DNA of 64,000 nt, taken from positions 1 through 64,000 of the forward strand of contig JANBPU010000041.1 of assembly GCA_027575805.1 (NCBI GenBank). Reading direction: 5' to 3'. This document shows, piece by piece, positions 1 to 10,502 of this stretch. How positions within the stretch are numbered: the stretch's first letter is position 1; each line of letters starts with the position of its first letter. A model generated the notes under the pieces. The model had not been told where the DNA came from. It worked only from the letters and a program-made list of their open reading frames with translations, and did no database searches. This stretch comes from Mycoemilia scoparia. Lineage: Eukaryota > Kickxellomycota > Kickxellomycetes > Kickxellales > Kickxellaceae. A program made the position numbers and the translations under genes.

Positions 1-905
1 TTAGGTTGCTTAATAATTTCTCGAAATCTGCTGTGTGTTAATCTAATTCTAAATTGTGGTTAGAATGTGCAACAGATAGGACCCTTACTTCAGAATTTTA
101 TTTGATTCAGAATTACCTTGATCAATGAGGAGTTGATCAGAATAGTTCTGAACAATTCTGGAAGATTTGTAGTCATAATATTCTAGATATTATAATCCAT
201 ATTGGCTATGGCCTAATAGGTATCAAGGACTCTAAAACTAAAAAATGGTTCAAAGTGCAGAATTGGTAAAATCTTTTACTTTAAAAGTATTCTAAACAAT
301 TTTTATGGATATTCCAAAACTCCATTTTATACAAAAAAAACATTACAAAAATTATAATTTTTTTGGATTCATATACAGAGTGATGTATCAAGTGCCAAAA
401 TTTTTGTATCTTTTGATATTTTGTGGCTATTAAAAGAGTAAATTGTTACAATTTTTGATTTCCACATCTATTTTTATAAATAATCATTTTTTTATTATAC
501 AAAAAATAGTTTTTGTGTAATCATAATATATGGGCAATAATTTTTGAAGGGTGAATTTTGGTGACCAGTGATTATAGGGGCAATCACAGTTAAATGGATA
601 TCCAGTTTTACTAGTGAACTTTCACCCTTCATAAATAATCACCCATATGGTAAAGAAAAAAAATACAAAGTAGATACTTGGATTTACTTCCAAAAATACA
701 ATTTTAGATGATATTTCAAATAACCAAAGACAAAATTGTTGCTAGCTTTGCTCTGTAAAAAGTGTATAAATAGTGTAGCCATTTTCTTTTCTAATCATGT
801 TTCTCACTTATCTTTCTTTCCTTCTTCCTCTTCTGTGAAAGCCAACAATAAGACAGTACCCAAGTATTTCTTCCAATAACAAGCAGCCCAGAAATACCAG
901 GCAAT
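1..905. other. Intergenic, AT-rich left flank
   Basis: No coding sequence recognised. The stretch is AT-rich with several A and T runs. It holds one family A element (528-648). The last 120 bases lead into the gene that starts at 906 and contain a CT-rich stretch around 800-835, as is common upstream of genes in this window. Confidence 0.6.
528..648. mobile_element. Family A MITE-like element
   Basis: The ends form an inverted repeat of about 26 bp: ATATGGGCAATAATTTTTGA on the left, and the complement of the right end reads ATATGGGTGATTATTTATGA. Inside are the shared blocks GTGATTATAGGGGCAATCAC and ACTAGT. The element is too short to code for anything and fits a non-autonomous DNA transposon. 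Other copies lie at 3212, 7559, 7664, 8503, 9980, 22685, 24376, 30273, 43821 and 57145. Confidence 0.8.
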
Positions 906-1487
906 ATGCCCAAAGAGAGTTCTAAAAGAAGGCCTGTTTATGCTGGTCACTCTATGGGTGCAGGCATGCAACATAGAAAGCCTGATCAAAGAAAAACAGA
1001 CTATTCCAGTAGTTCAGACCAAGTGCACCAGCAAGTTGGCAACCATGCTTTACTCCATCATGTTCAAAATGACAACACTGTTGACCCTAACAAGTTAACA
1101 TTTGAAATATGGAGAAAGCACTATACCATATCTGAGCTCCTTTCAATGGCAAAATGCACTGCCAATACTTGTTATTACACTTGTAATCGCATTGAGAAAG
1201 CTTTATCAAAAAAAAACTTGGGAGCTGGCTCATTGGCTTATAGATATTCAATGGATGCTAAGGACTATTATAACAAAATAGTTCAACTCTGTGATACGAT
1301 GGATAGAAGGTCTGAGGGCTTGATTCGTGAACTTAAATGTTCACTGATGTATTCTCCTGCCTTTTACTCAGTGAAAAAGGATGTTAGTGGATTTATAAGT
1401 GAGTTTGAAGAATTGATGAGGAGGTATAATACGGCAGTTCGTATATCTTGGGGAGAGATTCACAATGTCAAAACACCAAGATATTAG
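906..1487 (+). CDS. Orphan protein, 193 aa
   Basis: A single open frame of 193 codons starts at ATG 906, 5 bp after an in-frame-neutral leader, and ends TAG. I do not recognise the family. The first 60 residues are polar and basic (MPKESSKRRP), rich in Ser, Gln and His. Residues 60-193 look like a folded, mostly helical domain with a conserved-looking block around EIWRKHYTISELL, a CTANTCYYTC patch with three cysteines, and the C-terminal RYNTAVRISWG. There is no signal peptide or membrane segment. The composition of the second half is that of a real protein, not chance. It stands alone between a family A element and a long-TIR element, so it could itself be accessory. Confidence 0.55.
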   Translation: MPKESSKRRPVYAGHSMGAGMQHRKPDQRKTDYSSSSDQVHQQVGNHALLHHVQNDNTVDPNKLTFEIWRKHYTISELLSMAKCTANTCYYTCNRIEKALSKKNLGAGSLAYRYSMDAKDYYNKIVQLCDTMDRRSEGLIRELKCSLMYSPAFYSVKKDVSGFISEFEELMRRYNTAVRISWGEIHNVKTPRY

Positions 1488-1604
1488 CTGGACACAATAA
1501 GGTTTCCAACATCTTTAAGAAATCATGACACATTTTCTTAAACTCCAGACCACTTTCTTTTTTCTTTCAGTGTTCATTCAATAATGAATAAAGCTGAGTT
1601 CAAG

Positions 1605-2209
1605 TAAATTTTAGGAGCTTTTATAGTATAGGGGAATCAATTGATTTATAGTATAGGGGAATTTTATATTTTAGGGACATCTTTAGTATAAGGTCCTATA
1701 CCAATCATTAGTATAGACAAATATATTGATTTTTAGATGATTTTTAGTATAAGAAACTATATTTTTCTTATATAAGCAATTGCCTCAAAATAAAGAATAT
1801 ATAATAATATAATGGCTTTGCCTCTGCCCTCGCAACACCTCTGGTGTTGCTTTCAGGGCTGCAGCGGGCCGTTCCCCCTTTACAGGGGGACCCCCCAGGC
1901 CCTTGCCATTTAATACGTTATATATATATAAAGCCAATAATAATAAACAACAAATTTATCATCTTTTTCTTTAGGGAAAGGTATTATGATATATATTAAT
2001 ATATTTAATAGTAAAGTTTGGTATATAACTTTTGTTTAAGAATAAATTTTTGCTGTCTTTTGGGTCCAATTATGTACTTAAAGATAAATATAGGTCCCTG
2101 TACTAAAGATTGGTATAGGCCCTTGTATTAAAAATACCCCTTAAATATATGATTCCACTATACTATAAATCAATTGATTCCCCTATACTATAGTTCACCC
2201 TAAATTTTA
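1605..2209. mobile_element. Long-TIR element with 9-bp direct flanks
   Basis: Bases 1614-2200 (587 bp) are bounded by inverted repeats of about 100 bp. Both arms contain TATAGTATAGGGGAATCAAT, then a second TATAGTATAG block and a CCTATACCAATC block in the same order. The 9-bp word TAAATTTTA lies directly outside both ends (1605-1613 and 2201-2209) as a likely target-site duplication. Long TIRs with a 9-bp duplication fit a non-autonomous Mutator-like (MULE) element. There is no transposase frame inside. The duplication word is AT-rich and nearly palindromic, so chance cannot be fully excluded. Confidence 0.75.
1811..1910. repeat. GC-rich multi-hairpin core of the TIR element
   Basis: A 100-bp GC-rich island inside an AT-rich element. 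It is bounded by AATGGC and GCCATT and holds nested perfect stems: GCAACACC/GGTGTTGC (1832-1850), TCCCCC/GGGGGA (1873-1890) and GGGCC/GGCCC (1866-1902). Such compact G/C hairpin clusters resemble the double-hairpin elements of fungal mitochondrial DNA, but here it lies in nuclear context. No reading frame is maintained. Confidence 0.6.
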
Positions 2210-2395
2210 TTCAATTCAAATGTTTATCAGAATTTATCATGTTTTACTAACCATTATCTTTATAAAGTAAAATTTAGGTTGAACAAGAAATGGGCGCTCG
2301 CCTAGCATAATGACCACCATCAAGTGATCAACTAGTACTGGGTGCTCATCAGGAAGAGCAATTACTATAATTGGTGACATGTTTGGCATCTTTAG

Positions 2396-3092
2396 GTTCA
2401 TTTTGAGTCCACAGTAGCAAAGGAATGTCGGGAAGCAGTCCAGACCCTGAACATGAAAAGGCACGAACACCAACAAACAAGACAAAAGGTGTTGGAGAAG
2501 AGTGGCGATGAGATTGCCAATTTGGTTAGAAAGGCGCCGCGGGTAGTAGGCATGGATACAGATGGTCTTGAAGAGAACAAGCCTGTCAAAGGACATGATA
2601 AACTACCAAGCCAGAGTTTAGAACCGACAACACCAATGAAGTCGAAATGGAGCCAGTTCCTTGATCCTGCTGCTGCTATTGCTGCAGATGACGAAAGCAC
2701 TAGCGGTAATGAAGAACCAAACAAAAGGATTCTCACAGCAGTAAGTAAAGAATTTATATGGTTATAAGCTTGTTCGTGCAGCATGAAAAATGGACTTTCC
2801 TATTTTAAATATACATGTGTGTGCGTGTGTGTATGTGTGTATATTGGCTTAGAATCCGACCAGGCAGCCGGCAATACAAGATGTTGGGTCATCCAGAACC
2901 TCAAAAGTAACAACAAGCTTGGATCACCATAAAGACTTGGACAACGATTCAGGATCTGCGGGAATTGCAAAGAGACCAAGGTTATGGCAAGAGTCAGCGA
3001 CGCAGCAGTCCTCCACCAGCTATAGCAGATCAAAGCCACTTTTAGAAATGGTCAAAAAGCTACGTAACGATCGAAAGGCCAAAAAAAGCTAG
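2396..3092 (+). pseudogene. Truncated MRNIP-like gene copy, lacks zinc-ribbon exon
   Basis: Exons 2396-2740 and 2853-3092 are joined by a GTAAGT...TTAG intron and stay open to TAG. They match exons 2 and 3 of the intact gene at 24600-25509, including both splice sites. The parental first exon, with the four zinc-binding cysteines, is missing because the duplication breakpoint (2331) lies in the parental intron. The retained 3' acceptor at 2394-2395 has no upstream coding exon here. An internal ATG at 2453 could still allow a 175-residue product. Amino-acid changes from the parent are few (Pro for Ser, Asp for Gly, Arg for Lys, His for Asn), so the copy is young and not yet decayed. Confidence 0.85.
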
Positions 3093-3211
3093 CTTGGTCG
3101 AAGCTTGAAACCCATCAATGGTGCGTACATTGTATTTATGTCAAGAGAAAAAAATAATAAAACAGCATTCAATCAATAAAAGAATAAAAATGTTATCTAT
3201 ACTGACTAGCG

Positions 3212-3315
3212 ATATGGGCGATTATTTTTGAAGGGATAGTCACTTATTTGGCTGCAATTGCGCCTATAATCATTGGCAGTCTCCAATAGGTACCTTTCAA
3301 AAATATGATCGATAT
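3212..3315. mobile_element. Family A element at the edge of duplication copy 1
   Basis: The left end reads ATATGGGCGATTATTTTTGA. The right end is diverged but still ends in ATAT at 3315. Internal sequence is colinear with the copy at 24376-24479, so it was carried along in the segmental duplication instead of inserting independently. Confidence 0.75.
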
Positions 3316-3558
3316 GAAAAACCAATAATATCAATTTGAATTTAATTGTTTAATAGTTTATTTAAAAAGAAAATATATGTTGTCCAAGTTAGTAGAGCCA
3401 AAAATGTCTCTGTAAAATGCATGAAAAAAACAAAACGAAATTCGCTCAAAACAAAGAAGAATTGTATCATTTTATGTATGTATGTTGTATGGCCATGAGG
3501 AAAATTAACAAATCTTTATTATGTCAGTATATCAAAAGGCGTTCTCTCTCTCTCTCTC

Positions 3559-6000
3559 TTATTCTCTCCCATTAGAACTGGAAGCGCCACCGATAACACT
3601 ACTACTAGAAACAGGCTGATTATGTTGATTTATATAGCGCTGCTGTTGCTGGTGGTGGTGGTTCCCGCCGAATGGAGAAGTAGGCTCGCCAAAGAATGAA
3701 TGGAATCTCTTAGATATCCGACTACTAACTGAAGAACGACCATGACTATGACCACTATTACGATACTGACTATGCAGATGCATTTGTGCCCTTCTATCCC
3801 TAAATTTGGGTGGCAACGATGCAGGTGGTGGGTCGATCCTTCCTCTCCATGCAATATTAGTAGGAGGCAATGGCTTACACAACATATCAACCCAATTAAG
3901 CAAACAATTATTCTGGCTAAATGGATTGACTGTTGTTGAGCACCGATTAGGTTGCTTTGAAGTCAGTTGTTCATGGGTAGTCAAATTCCGACTAATAAGC
4001 ACAACATGGTACCCAGTCAATCCACCGAGTGTTAACGAAAACATTAGGGAATAGATAACCAAAACCAGGGCAATAGGGTCGTTTCGGATAACATCGATAA
4101 TCCTTGGAGGTGATTCTGTAAATGTAAATCCATTACTCAAGGTTCGGGTAGGTCCTGGTCTTCTGGTAGGATCAATCAATCGGTACAGAGAAAACGCAGC
4201 AACATACAATCCCATGATCGTGGTTGACAAAATGAATGTAAAAAAATAGCGATAATTTCGTCGGCCCACACAATTGTTTAGCCATAAGCAGTGATGATCC
4301 TCCTCCTCGACACAGTTATCGCAGATATGACAGTGGCTGGACCGTGGTGGTCGATAATTGCGACAAGTGTAGCAGTACTTTAATCGGATGGCAACTCCAT
4401 TGACTGTGACGATTCTGACTGGACTTGCCTTTGTATAAAGGTTGCTTGAACTTTGGGATGGCGTCTCTAGCTCAATGTACGGTGGAGGCAAACTAACATA
4501 ATCACTAAGCAACTTATCCACATCCTCACTAGTCATATTTTTGAACCGGTCTGTATTGTTCACGTTCTCCTGGCTATCCACGGAAGGAGATGTGGCGCCA
4601 CCAGCGGCACCTTGCAGTGAAGATGATCCCTGTGCGCCTGGAATACCAGTTGTTTGTGACTGTGGTTGGTTATATGGTCTTGGTGTAATAGCAAACGTAT
4701 CTGGATCATAAACTGCATCCAAATTCCTTGGAATAATGCCCGGATCGCTAAACGATGCCATGAACATTGAACTCATCGACACCAAAAACATATAAATCAA
4801 TATAATAATTGGCGCTATACTGAAATTATGCCAAATATACGGAGCAACCACGATACAGAATCCAACTGTTGGTAAAATAATCAGCACAACACCAGTAATA
4901 AATGGAATGGGCTTTCGGCCAGTATGACTTCGTCCACCAAACGGATGCCATCCATAGTTTGGGTGGTATACTTGATACATACGCTTGCGTTTTCCGTTTC
5001 GTTTATATATGTACCAAAATGGATCTCCCCCATCCGATTGATGTTGTCCACCACCAGCGGAGTTGCGTGACCCATCAGCGGTCGTGCTAAACGTTCGGCG
5101 ATGATTAACCGCATGCGCACTTATTGGACTCCGGCCTGAAAATCCGGGGCTTGTAGCAGTGAAGGCCATTGATGTAGCTGATGTAACACCACCACCAGCA
5201 ACAGTGGGAGCTGGAGGAGGATATGGTGTAGATGTCGTGGTATTACCATCATTAGTATTGCTGGGTGAATTCGAGTTAGTATTAGTAGTAGGGATTATAC
5301 CTTTTGTAGACATATTGACAGGACCACTACCAGTAGCTGCAGCTGCTGTACTAGCATTGCTATTTGAACGAGAATATGGGCTACCGTTGATATCAAAGCT
5401 ATAATTGCTATTATAACTCTGCCGAGTACCCGAAGAACTATAATATCCCGCTTGATGTTGCTTTGGCGATGATGGTAAAGGATTAATAATGCTGGGGTTT
5501 AGAGCAGATGTCAAGGATTGGTATCTATGCGTTTTACTAGTAATCCTTTGCAATTTCTTTGGATGCTGCTGCTTCTTGTTATCGGCTTGGATACGATTGT
5601 GATTATCACAAGCAACAACCGAGCTGCTACTGGTGCTTTCTTCTCTATTATGGTGATGATGGTGGTGGGATGATAGCAATGCAGTTGATGAGGATGAGGT
5701 GATGGACTGCTGGAGATGATTGTTCTGAAGACTCAGGGGCAAATTCTCGCTGGTTCCGGCAGTGGTTGAAGAATAATTGGTGGTACTAGCACAGTCTTCA
5801 AGGAATCTCTGGTGGATTGATGGCGTAGTAGCTGTCGCTGCTGTGGGTATCTGATTTGGGTAATAATGACCACCGTTATTAGCGCTGGTGGGATTGTGGC
5901 TGTATTTGCTTTCGTTGCTGAGACGGAATGAAGTAGTCTCAATTGATGATGCTCGGGGCAAAGAAGAGGATGACGTGTTTGGTAGTTGCTGGCGAGTCAT
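3559..6000 (-). CDS. DHHC palmitoyltransferase (Erf2-type), 813 aa
   Basis: Protein S-acyltransferase that attaches palmitate to cysteines of membrane proteins, expected in the ER or Golgi. The first 350 residues are Ser/Asn/His/Thr-rich with no fold visible. Then come two membrane segments (about 365-388 and 393-415), the DPG motif (DPGIIPRN), and a cysteine-rich domain of the form CYTCRNYRPPRSSHCHICDN. The catalytic D-H-H-C is at 568-571, followed by LWLNNCVGRRNYRYF. Two more membrane segments (about 588-608 and 640-662) and the TTHE form of the TTxE motif follow. The order and the non-proline residue after DHHC fit the Erf2 subgroup, which modifies Ras in yeast. No intron is needed. I chose ATG at 6000. 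The low-complexity N-terminus is far longer than in yeast Erf2. Confidence 0.92.
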   Translation of the reverse strand: MTRQQLPNTSSSSLPRASSIETTSFRLSNESKYSHNPTSANNGGHYYPNQIPTAATATTPSIHQRFLEDCASTTNYSSTTAGTSENLPLSLQNNHLQQSITSSSSTALLSSHHHHHHNREESTSSSSVVACDNHNRIQADNKKQQHPKKLQRITSKTHRYQSLTSALNPSIINPLPSSPKQHQAGYYSSSGTRQSYNSNYSFDINGSPYSRSNSNASTAAAATGSGPVNMSTKGIIPTTNTNSNSPSNTNDGNTTTSTPYPPPAPTVAGGGVTSATSMAFTATSPGFSGRSPISAHAVNHRRTFSTTADGSRNSAGGGQHQSDGGDPFWYIYKRNGKRKRMYQVYHPNYGWHPFGGRSHTGRKPIPFITGVVLIILPTVGFCIVVAPYIWHNFSIAPIIILIYMFLVSMSSMFMASFSDPGIIPRNLDAVYDPDTFAITPRPYNQPQSQTTGIPGAQGSSSLQGAAGGATSPSVDSQENVNNTDRFKNMTSEDVDKLLSDYVSLPPPYIELETPSQSSSNLYTKASPVRIVTVNGVAIRLKYCYTCRNYRPPRSSHCHICDNCVEEEDHHCLWLNNCVGRRNYRYFFTFILSTTIMGLYVAAFSLYRLIDPTRRPGPTRTLSNGFTFTESPPRIIDVIRNDPIALVLVIYSLMFSLTLGGLTGYHVVLISRNLTTHEQLTSKQPNRCSTTVNPFSQNNCLLNWVDMLCKPLPPTNIAWRGRIDPPPASLPPKFRDRRAQMHLHSQYRNSGHSHGRSSVSSRISKRFHSFFGEPTSPFGGNHHHQQQQRYINQHNQPVSSSSVIGGASSSNGRE

Positions 6001-7167
6001 CAAAGTGTTTGATGATGAGTGAGAGAGGCTACCACCAAGGCACCTGTTAGTGGATAATTATGGAACACAAATGCAGGAAATAATAATTGTGAACTACTCA
6101 AACGCTGTCCCCCGTTCTATGAGTGCTGTTGGCTGAATATACAAATACTCGAATGCCCTTGCGGCAGTGGTGGTGGTGGTAGTGTGATTTGATCTTTTTG
6201 GGGAGAGGTGGGAGAGAGGAAAATCGATGCTTTAAATGGAATTTTCCACACACAAAAAGTAAGCCGTAATTCACGTGGTCGCAATTCTGCAAGGAACAAA
6301 ACTGAATGGAATGGAGCTCTATTTTATAGCACTACTCGCTGGCTTCCAATGATATTACTGCCAATATGCAGGGTGTATATATGCGAGTCTAAAGACATGC
6401 AATAAACGCAAGTAGCGGTGGCTAGAGTTTGGTCAAATTGACTGAATGCTAGGAACCACAAAGGCCAACAAATTTTACAATGAGAATAGTGGCAACTGAA
6501 CCAATAGCAAATAACAAGACAAGATAGAAAAGTATTGGAGGCCAGCAGAAGAAGGGTTAAAGAGCAATAATTGGAAAAGAACAAACTAAAGTCAAGGCTT
6601 TCTCTGTCGAATTATATGTGTATGTGTCAGATGAACCAAGAATAGCAGAGTTTGATGTGAATCTACAAAGCGTTGCTGCTGTGCGAGTGAAGGGGACTCC
6701 TAATGAGACAGGATCAGTCTCAATGCATCAACACGGCACTGTGAAGCGACTGATTAATGAATTCCCAGTTGTGTGTTTCTCTCGCCCACACTCCCTCAGA
6801 ACACACATACACAAAAAATACACGCTCGCAAGAGCTTTTTTGTGGCCACAAAGTTTAGAAAATAAAAACAAAGGGCTGATTGGACTATAAAAAGACAGTA
6901 GTCTCAGGCTTGGAAAGCTGGCAGTCTTCTTGGGACACTCTTTTGCCCAAAGGAATTTGCCTCTTCTTGCCTTAGCTCTTTCGTCTTAGGTGCAAAGTAG
7001 GACAGAAAAGGCTTTCCTTCTTCTATGCACACGGAAAATAAGCGCCATTCCCCTTCTTACACGTCGACTCTGTGCTGGGCCGTAGTAGTCCATCTTATCC
7101 CCACATGCAAAGGGTATAGCAATGGATATCAGACAAACCCGTATTGTCGATTCATTATTGTAAAGGT

Positions 7168-7320
7168 ATGGCCAGTTCTTCACCAAAAAGGAACAGACAG
7201 ATACCCTCGTTCATTCCTTGTAGATCAGCTTATAAGCTATACATTTTAGCTGGAGCCTCAGCGATGATTGGCTATTATCCTGGATATCATTCTGGTACAC
7301 CTTCAAAGGAGATTCTGTCA
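7168..7320 (+). other. C unit, copy 1 (153 bp, open frame)
   Basis: Starts ATGGCCAGTTC and ends in ATTCTGTCA. It encodes 51 residues beginning MASSSPKRNR, with IPCRS, YILAGA, IGYYPGY and SGTPSKEILS. Aligned without any gap to 22534-22686 (minus) and 34222-34374 (plus). The frame continues beyond the shared block into unrelated sequence. I do not recognise the protein family. Confidence 0.65.
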
Positions 7321-7558
7321 TTTAATATCACTATTGGTGATTCTTACTATGGGCAGAGACATTTGATATGGAATCTAATGTACCGACCAAAATAATGGCC
7401 ATTCTACTATGACCATAGCGTATACTGGTGATTGATTGATTGATTGGTGTCATCATTGCTTTTATAAAGAGTTATAGAATTAATGCTACCTATGATAGCA
7501 TCTATACATAGCTGGGTGCATTATCATGTATGCTAGCTAAGACGTCTGGCATTTGGTC

Positions 7559-7756
7559 ATATGGATCATAATTTTTGAAGGGTGCATGTTGATAGAGGCA
7601 AACATGGCCAAATGGGTGATCACTATCTGTTGTTAAATGGCCACCCTTCAAAAATAATAGCTCATATGGGTAGTTATTTTTGAAGGGCTATAGAGTCACC
7701 AATTTGGCCATGTTTGCCTCTATCAACATGCACCCTTCAAAAATTATGATCCATAT
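7559..7756. mobile_element. Two family A elements, head to head, forming a palindrome
   Basis: Two copies, 7559-7667 and 7664-7756, share an ATAT junction. The outer 59 bases of each arm are inverted matches with about one mismatch (block GGGTGCATGTTGATAGAGGC and its complement), so the whole 198 bp can fold on itself. The sub-type with GCATGTTGATAG also occurs at 9980-10072. Confidence 0.8.
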
Positions 7757-7897
7757 TTCACAAGGCCTTAAGGCAAAATGGCGGGTCCCCAGGAGTAGTT
7801 GCATATCAAACGAATGTGATGACTGGGCCAAAATCTGATGAGGACCCATCTCTGCCCACTACCATAGATTCGATCGCTAGTGAAACCTAGCCACATC
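7752..7897 (+). mobile_element. Family B element
   Basis: Begins at the ATAT that ends the preceding family A copy. Shared blocks in order: CACAAGGC, GGCAAAATGG, CCCCAGGAGTAGTTGCATAT, TGGGCCAAAATCTGATGAGG, CTGCCCA, GATTCGAT and CTAGTGAAA. The same series of blocks occurs at 22286, 27149, 30390, 34924, 48346, 48480, 56408 and 57034. No coding capacity. Confidence 0.75.
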
Positions 7898-8402
7898 CCA
7901 AAGTAAAATCAGTCAACTTGGCCTTTTAAAAAGCTGTTGTTGCTCTGGAATTATGATGGTAAAAAACATCTGTTCCAAGGTTTGCGTAAGCATATTAGAG
8001 AGGGGCTTGCTGACGGTAACCTTCTATTTTAAACCATAAAACTAGCATATTTATAAACACATGGATTGCCACTATTGGGCAAAATTACTGATGTATTAAA
8101 GACATGTTTATCAAACAAACAGTAACCGAGTTGAAAACCCGTCCAAGGGGCGCTTACAAGCAGGAGCCGACCCATAAGAAATTCTTGGTACTGTCCTGAT
8201 CTTTTAGCATTGAATAAAAAGGATGATCTCCCAATGCATTCCTCTTCATCACCTATCTATATCTTTATTTATCAAAAAGTCATAGTTGAGAACCGATTCC
8301 TGGACCTAGTAAAGCTTCAAGCATATAACAACCTTAATTTGGCCACCCTAGAAAGAGCGATAATACCAAACAGACAGCATATAGTTGGAACCAAGTACAA
8401 TC

Positions 8403-9874
8403 ATGGAGTGGTTTACAGTCTTGTATTTGATATTCGGAGGTTGCTGTAGCAATGTATTTACACTAGAAGCTTTCTTAAAGTAAGTAAGTCACTAACACTT
8501 TCATATGGATCGTTATTTTTGAAGGACTAAGTTTTACTAGTAGGCCAGTTTCATCTTGCATATTGGCCAGTCTACATTATCATTGATAGTATTAATTTAG
8601 CCCCTAAAAATAATCACTCATATATATATTCTCTTTTTGTTGCTACTACTACCACTACTACCATACAAATAGTGAAAAACTCACAAAAATATCTCACTCA
8701 TAAATATTCCCCACTACCACTCATTTAATTCATAGCAGTAAATACATCCCATGAACATCATCATCATCATCGTTAACATATTCTCGCACCCACATTTATT
8801 TCTACAATTTCATATAGTCAGGTTCCTGGATCAGGGAACATGGTCACAGCTTTACAATTCATTGCTGTATCATTGTTTGCCTTACCTGGCCAACTCGACA
8901 TCAAACTTACTGGCCCATCGTTATCAGAATGGCGAATCTTTAAGCCGCGTCATATTCCAATAACTCGATGGGCAGTCATGGTCGGGCTATTTTTCCTTAC
9001 CTCCCTGCTCAACAACATGGCTCTCAACTACAATATCGCAATCCCACTGCATATAATTTTCCGATCCAGCGGACTTGTTACAAACATGATATTCGGTAGC
9101 ATCATTTATAAAAAAAGGTATCCGCCTAGGCAGATTGTTGCTGTAATTCTTGTTACTGCCGGAGTGCTTGTTTCCACAATGTCAATGTCTTCCCACAAAC
9201 CCGGCAGCAGCACTTCTTCTGCAGATACTACTGCCGCAGAAATAACAACAGAGTCTTCAGCACATTTGGTCAAGGAATATACGATTTGGGTTACGGGAAT
9301 TTGCATCCTGGCTACTGGTGTTGTGACTGCGTCGTTGCTTGGATTGTATCAAGAATCGACCTACAAGGCTTATGGACGTGCTTGGCAAGAAGGACTGTTT
9401 TATTGTCATTTTATGGCTTTACCACTATTTTCTTTCTTCCACAGCGAAATCATGCATACGGCTAGAGCTACTAACCAAACTCCTGCCATCTCGTCATTAA
9501 CTGGTATTGTAAAGGCCATTTCGCTTCCTATGCTTGATGATATTCCGTCGGGTTGGTTGTATATGGCTGGAAACTTGATAACCCAGCTCATTTGTGTCAC
9601 TGGAGTCCACAGGCTTTCAACAATGGCATCGTCGCTTACACTTAATTTGGTTCTGAATTTGCGCAAGATTGTTAGCTTGGCGATATCGATCATGCTTTTT
9701 GATAATCACTTTACACTCCAATTGTTTTGCGGTTGTTTGCTTGTGTTTGTTGGAACTCTTCTTTATTCGATTCCTGCAACTATGGTGTCGTGGCCCATCA
9801 AGTTGGCAGCCAAATTGGCAGATAAAAAGACTGGTGATTATGATGATAACGAAGAGACTAAAAAGACCAAGTGA
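8403..9874 (+). CDS. UAA-family nucleotide-sugar transporter (SLC35B4/Yea4-like), 377 aa
   Basis: Two exons, 8403-8479 and 8818-9874, joined by a 338-bp GTAAGT...TATAG intron. Exon 1 gives the first membrane helix with GGCCSNVFTLEAFL, and exon 2 continues at PGSGNMVTALQF; together these rebuild the conserved start of the SLC35B4 family. Later family motifs include NNMALNYNIAIPLHIIFRSS and the lysine-rich IIYKKRYP turn. About ten hydrophobic segments follow and the tail is lysine-rich. Members move UDP-xylose or UDP-GlcNAc into the ER or Golgi lumen; in fungi UDP-GlcNAc supply for cell-wall or glycan synthesis is likely (inference). Starting at ATG 8840 instead would lose the first helix. The intron holds a degenerate family A element. 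Confidence 0.9.
8503..8623. mobile_element. Degenerate family A element in an intron
   Basis: Left end ATATGGATCGTTATTTTTGA, right end CTAAAAATAATCACTCATAT. It lies wholly within intron 1 of the transporter gene and accounts for about a third of that intron. The interior has diverged from other copies. Confidence 0.6.
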
Positions 9875-10502
9875 TGATGGTGATTTGCTACTATTATTAT
9901 TGTTAGAGGTTATTTGTTTTCATGATATATTTTGTTGTTTCTCTCAATAATTATAATATTATTTATACTCTAAGCTTATATATGGGTAATAATTTTTGAA
10001 GGGTGCATGTTGATAGGGGCAATCCCAGCCAAATGGGTGACTCTATAGCCCTTCAAAAATAACTACCCATATGATGGTAGGGCGTGGATAACTGTAATAA
10101 AAGCTTGTAAGTTTCTTTTTATTGCAATTGCAACTATTATTATTACTATTAGTGGTGGTGTTTTTAGTAAAAAGATATTTAAATTTAAAAAAATGTTAAA
10201 GCTAATAATAAAATAAATACTCCTTCTCCTTTCCAAATAATAATAATAATAATGATAATAATCGTGGTTGTGATATTTGGGGGGGGTCAGATTATGTTGA
10301 TTAATTAGTACTTCGTCGTCACACTCGTTAGATGATATTGTATTAGTAGCTCATTAAAGGGGTTATTTTGCAAATATTATCCTGTTTGAATCATTATTAT
10401 TTTAATCACAAAGACAAGTGAATAATGGTGATGGGATGCTGTGCAAATGTTGTGTCTGTTGTGCGTGCATATGGATGTTAGAAAGAAACTAACTTTGTGC
10501 GC
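9875..10502. other. Convergent intergenic region
   Basis: Lies between the 3' ends of the transporter gene and the Ser-rich exon. It contains a family A copy (9980-10072), ATT/AAT trinucleotide runs around 10225-10260 and a G run at 10279. No gene seen. Confidence 0.5.
9980..10072. mobile_element. Family A element
   Basis: 93 bp with well-kept ends: ATATGGGTAATAATTTTTGA on the left, and the complement of the right end reads ATATGGGTAGTTATTTTTGA. The interior GGGTGCATGTTGATAG matches the pair at 7559-7756. It ends about 430 bp from the stop of the gene on its right. Confidence 0.85.

Larger units (their letters stand above)
2331..3315 (+). repeat. Inverted segmental duplication, copy 1 (truncated)
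   Basis: This segment matches the reverse complement of 24376-25361 almost base for base, with scattered substitutions and A-run length changes. Homology begins at ACTAGTACTGG (2331), inside what is intron 1 of the parent gene. It ends at the outer end of a family A element at 3315. The two copies are about 21 kb apart in opposite orientation. Confidence 0.92.
6001..8402. other. Intergenic with repeat cluster
   Basis: Between the divergent DHHC and transporter genes. Bases 6001-7160 hold no convincing gene: short frames only, plus purine/pyrimidine-rich leader sequence. Bases 7168-7897 hold a C unit, two inverted family A copies and a family B copy. Bases 7900-8400 contain no recognisable feature. 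Confidence 0.5.

Noticed and set aside
2237..2596. Minus-strand frame shared partly with 25096-25392
   Set aside because: It is the antisense shadow of the MRNIP-like exons; the shared part stops at the duplication breakpoint.
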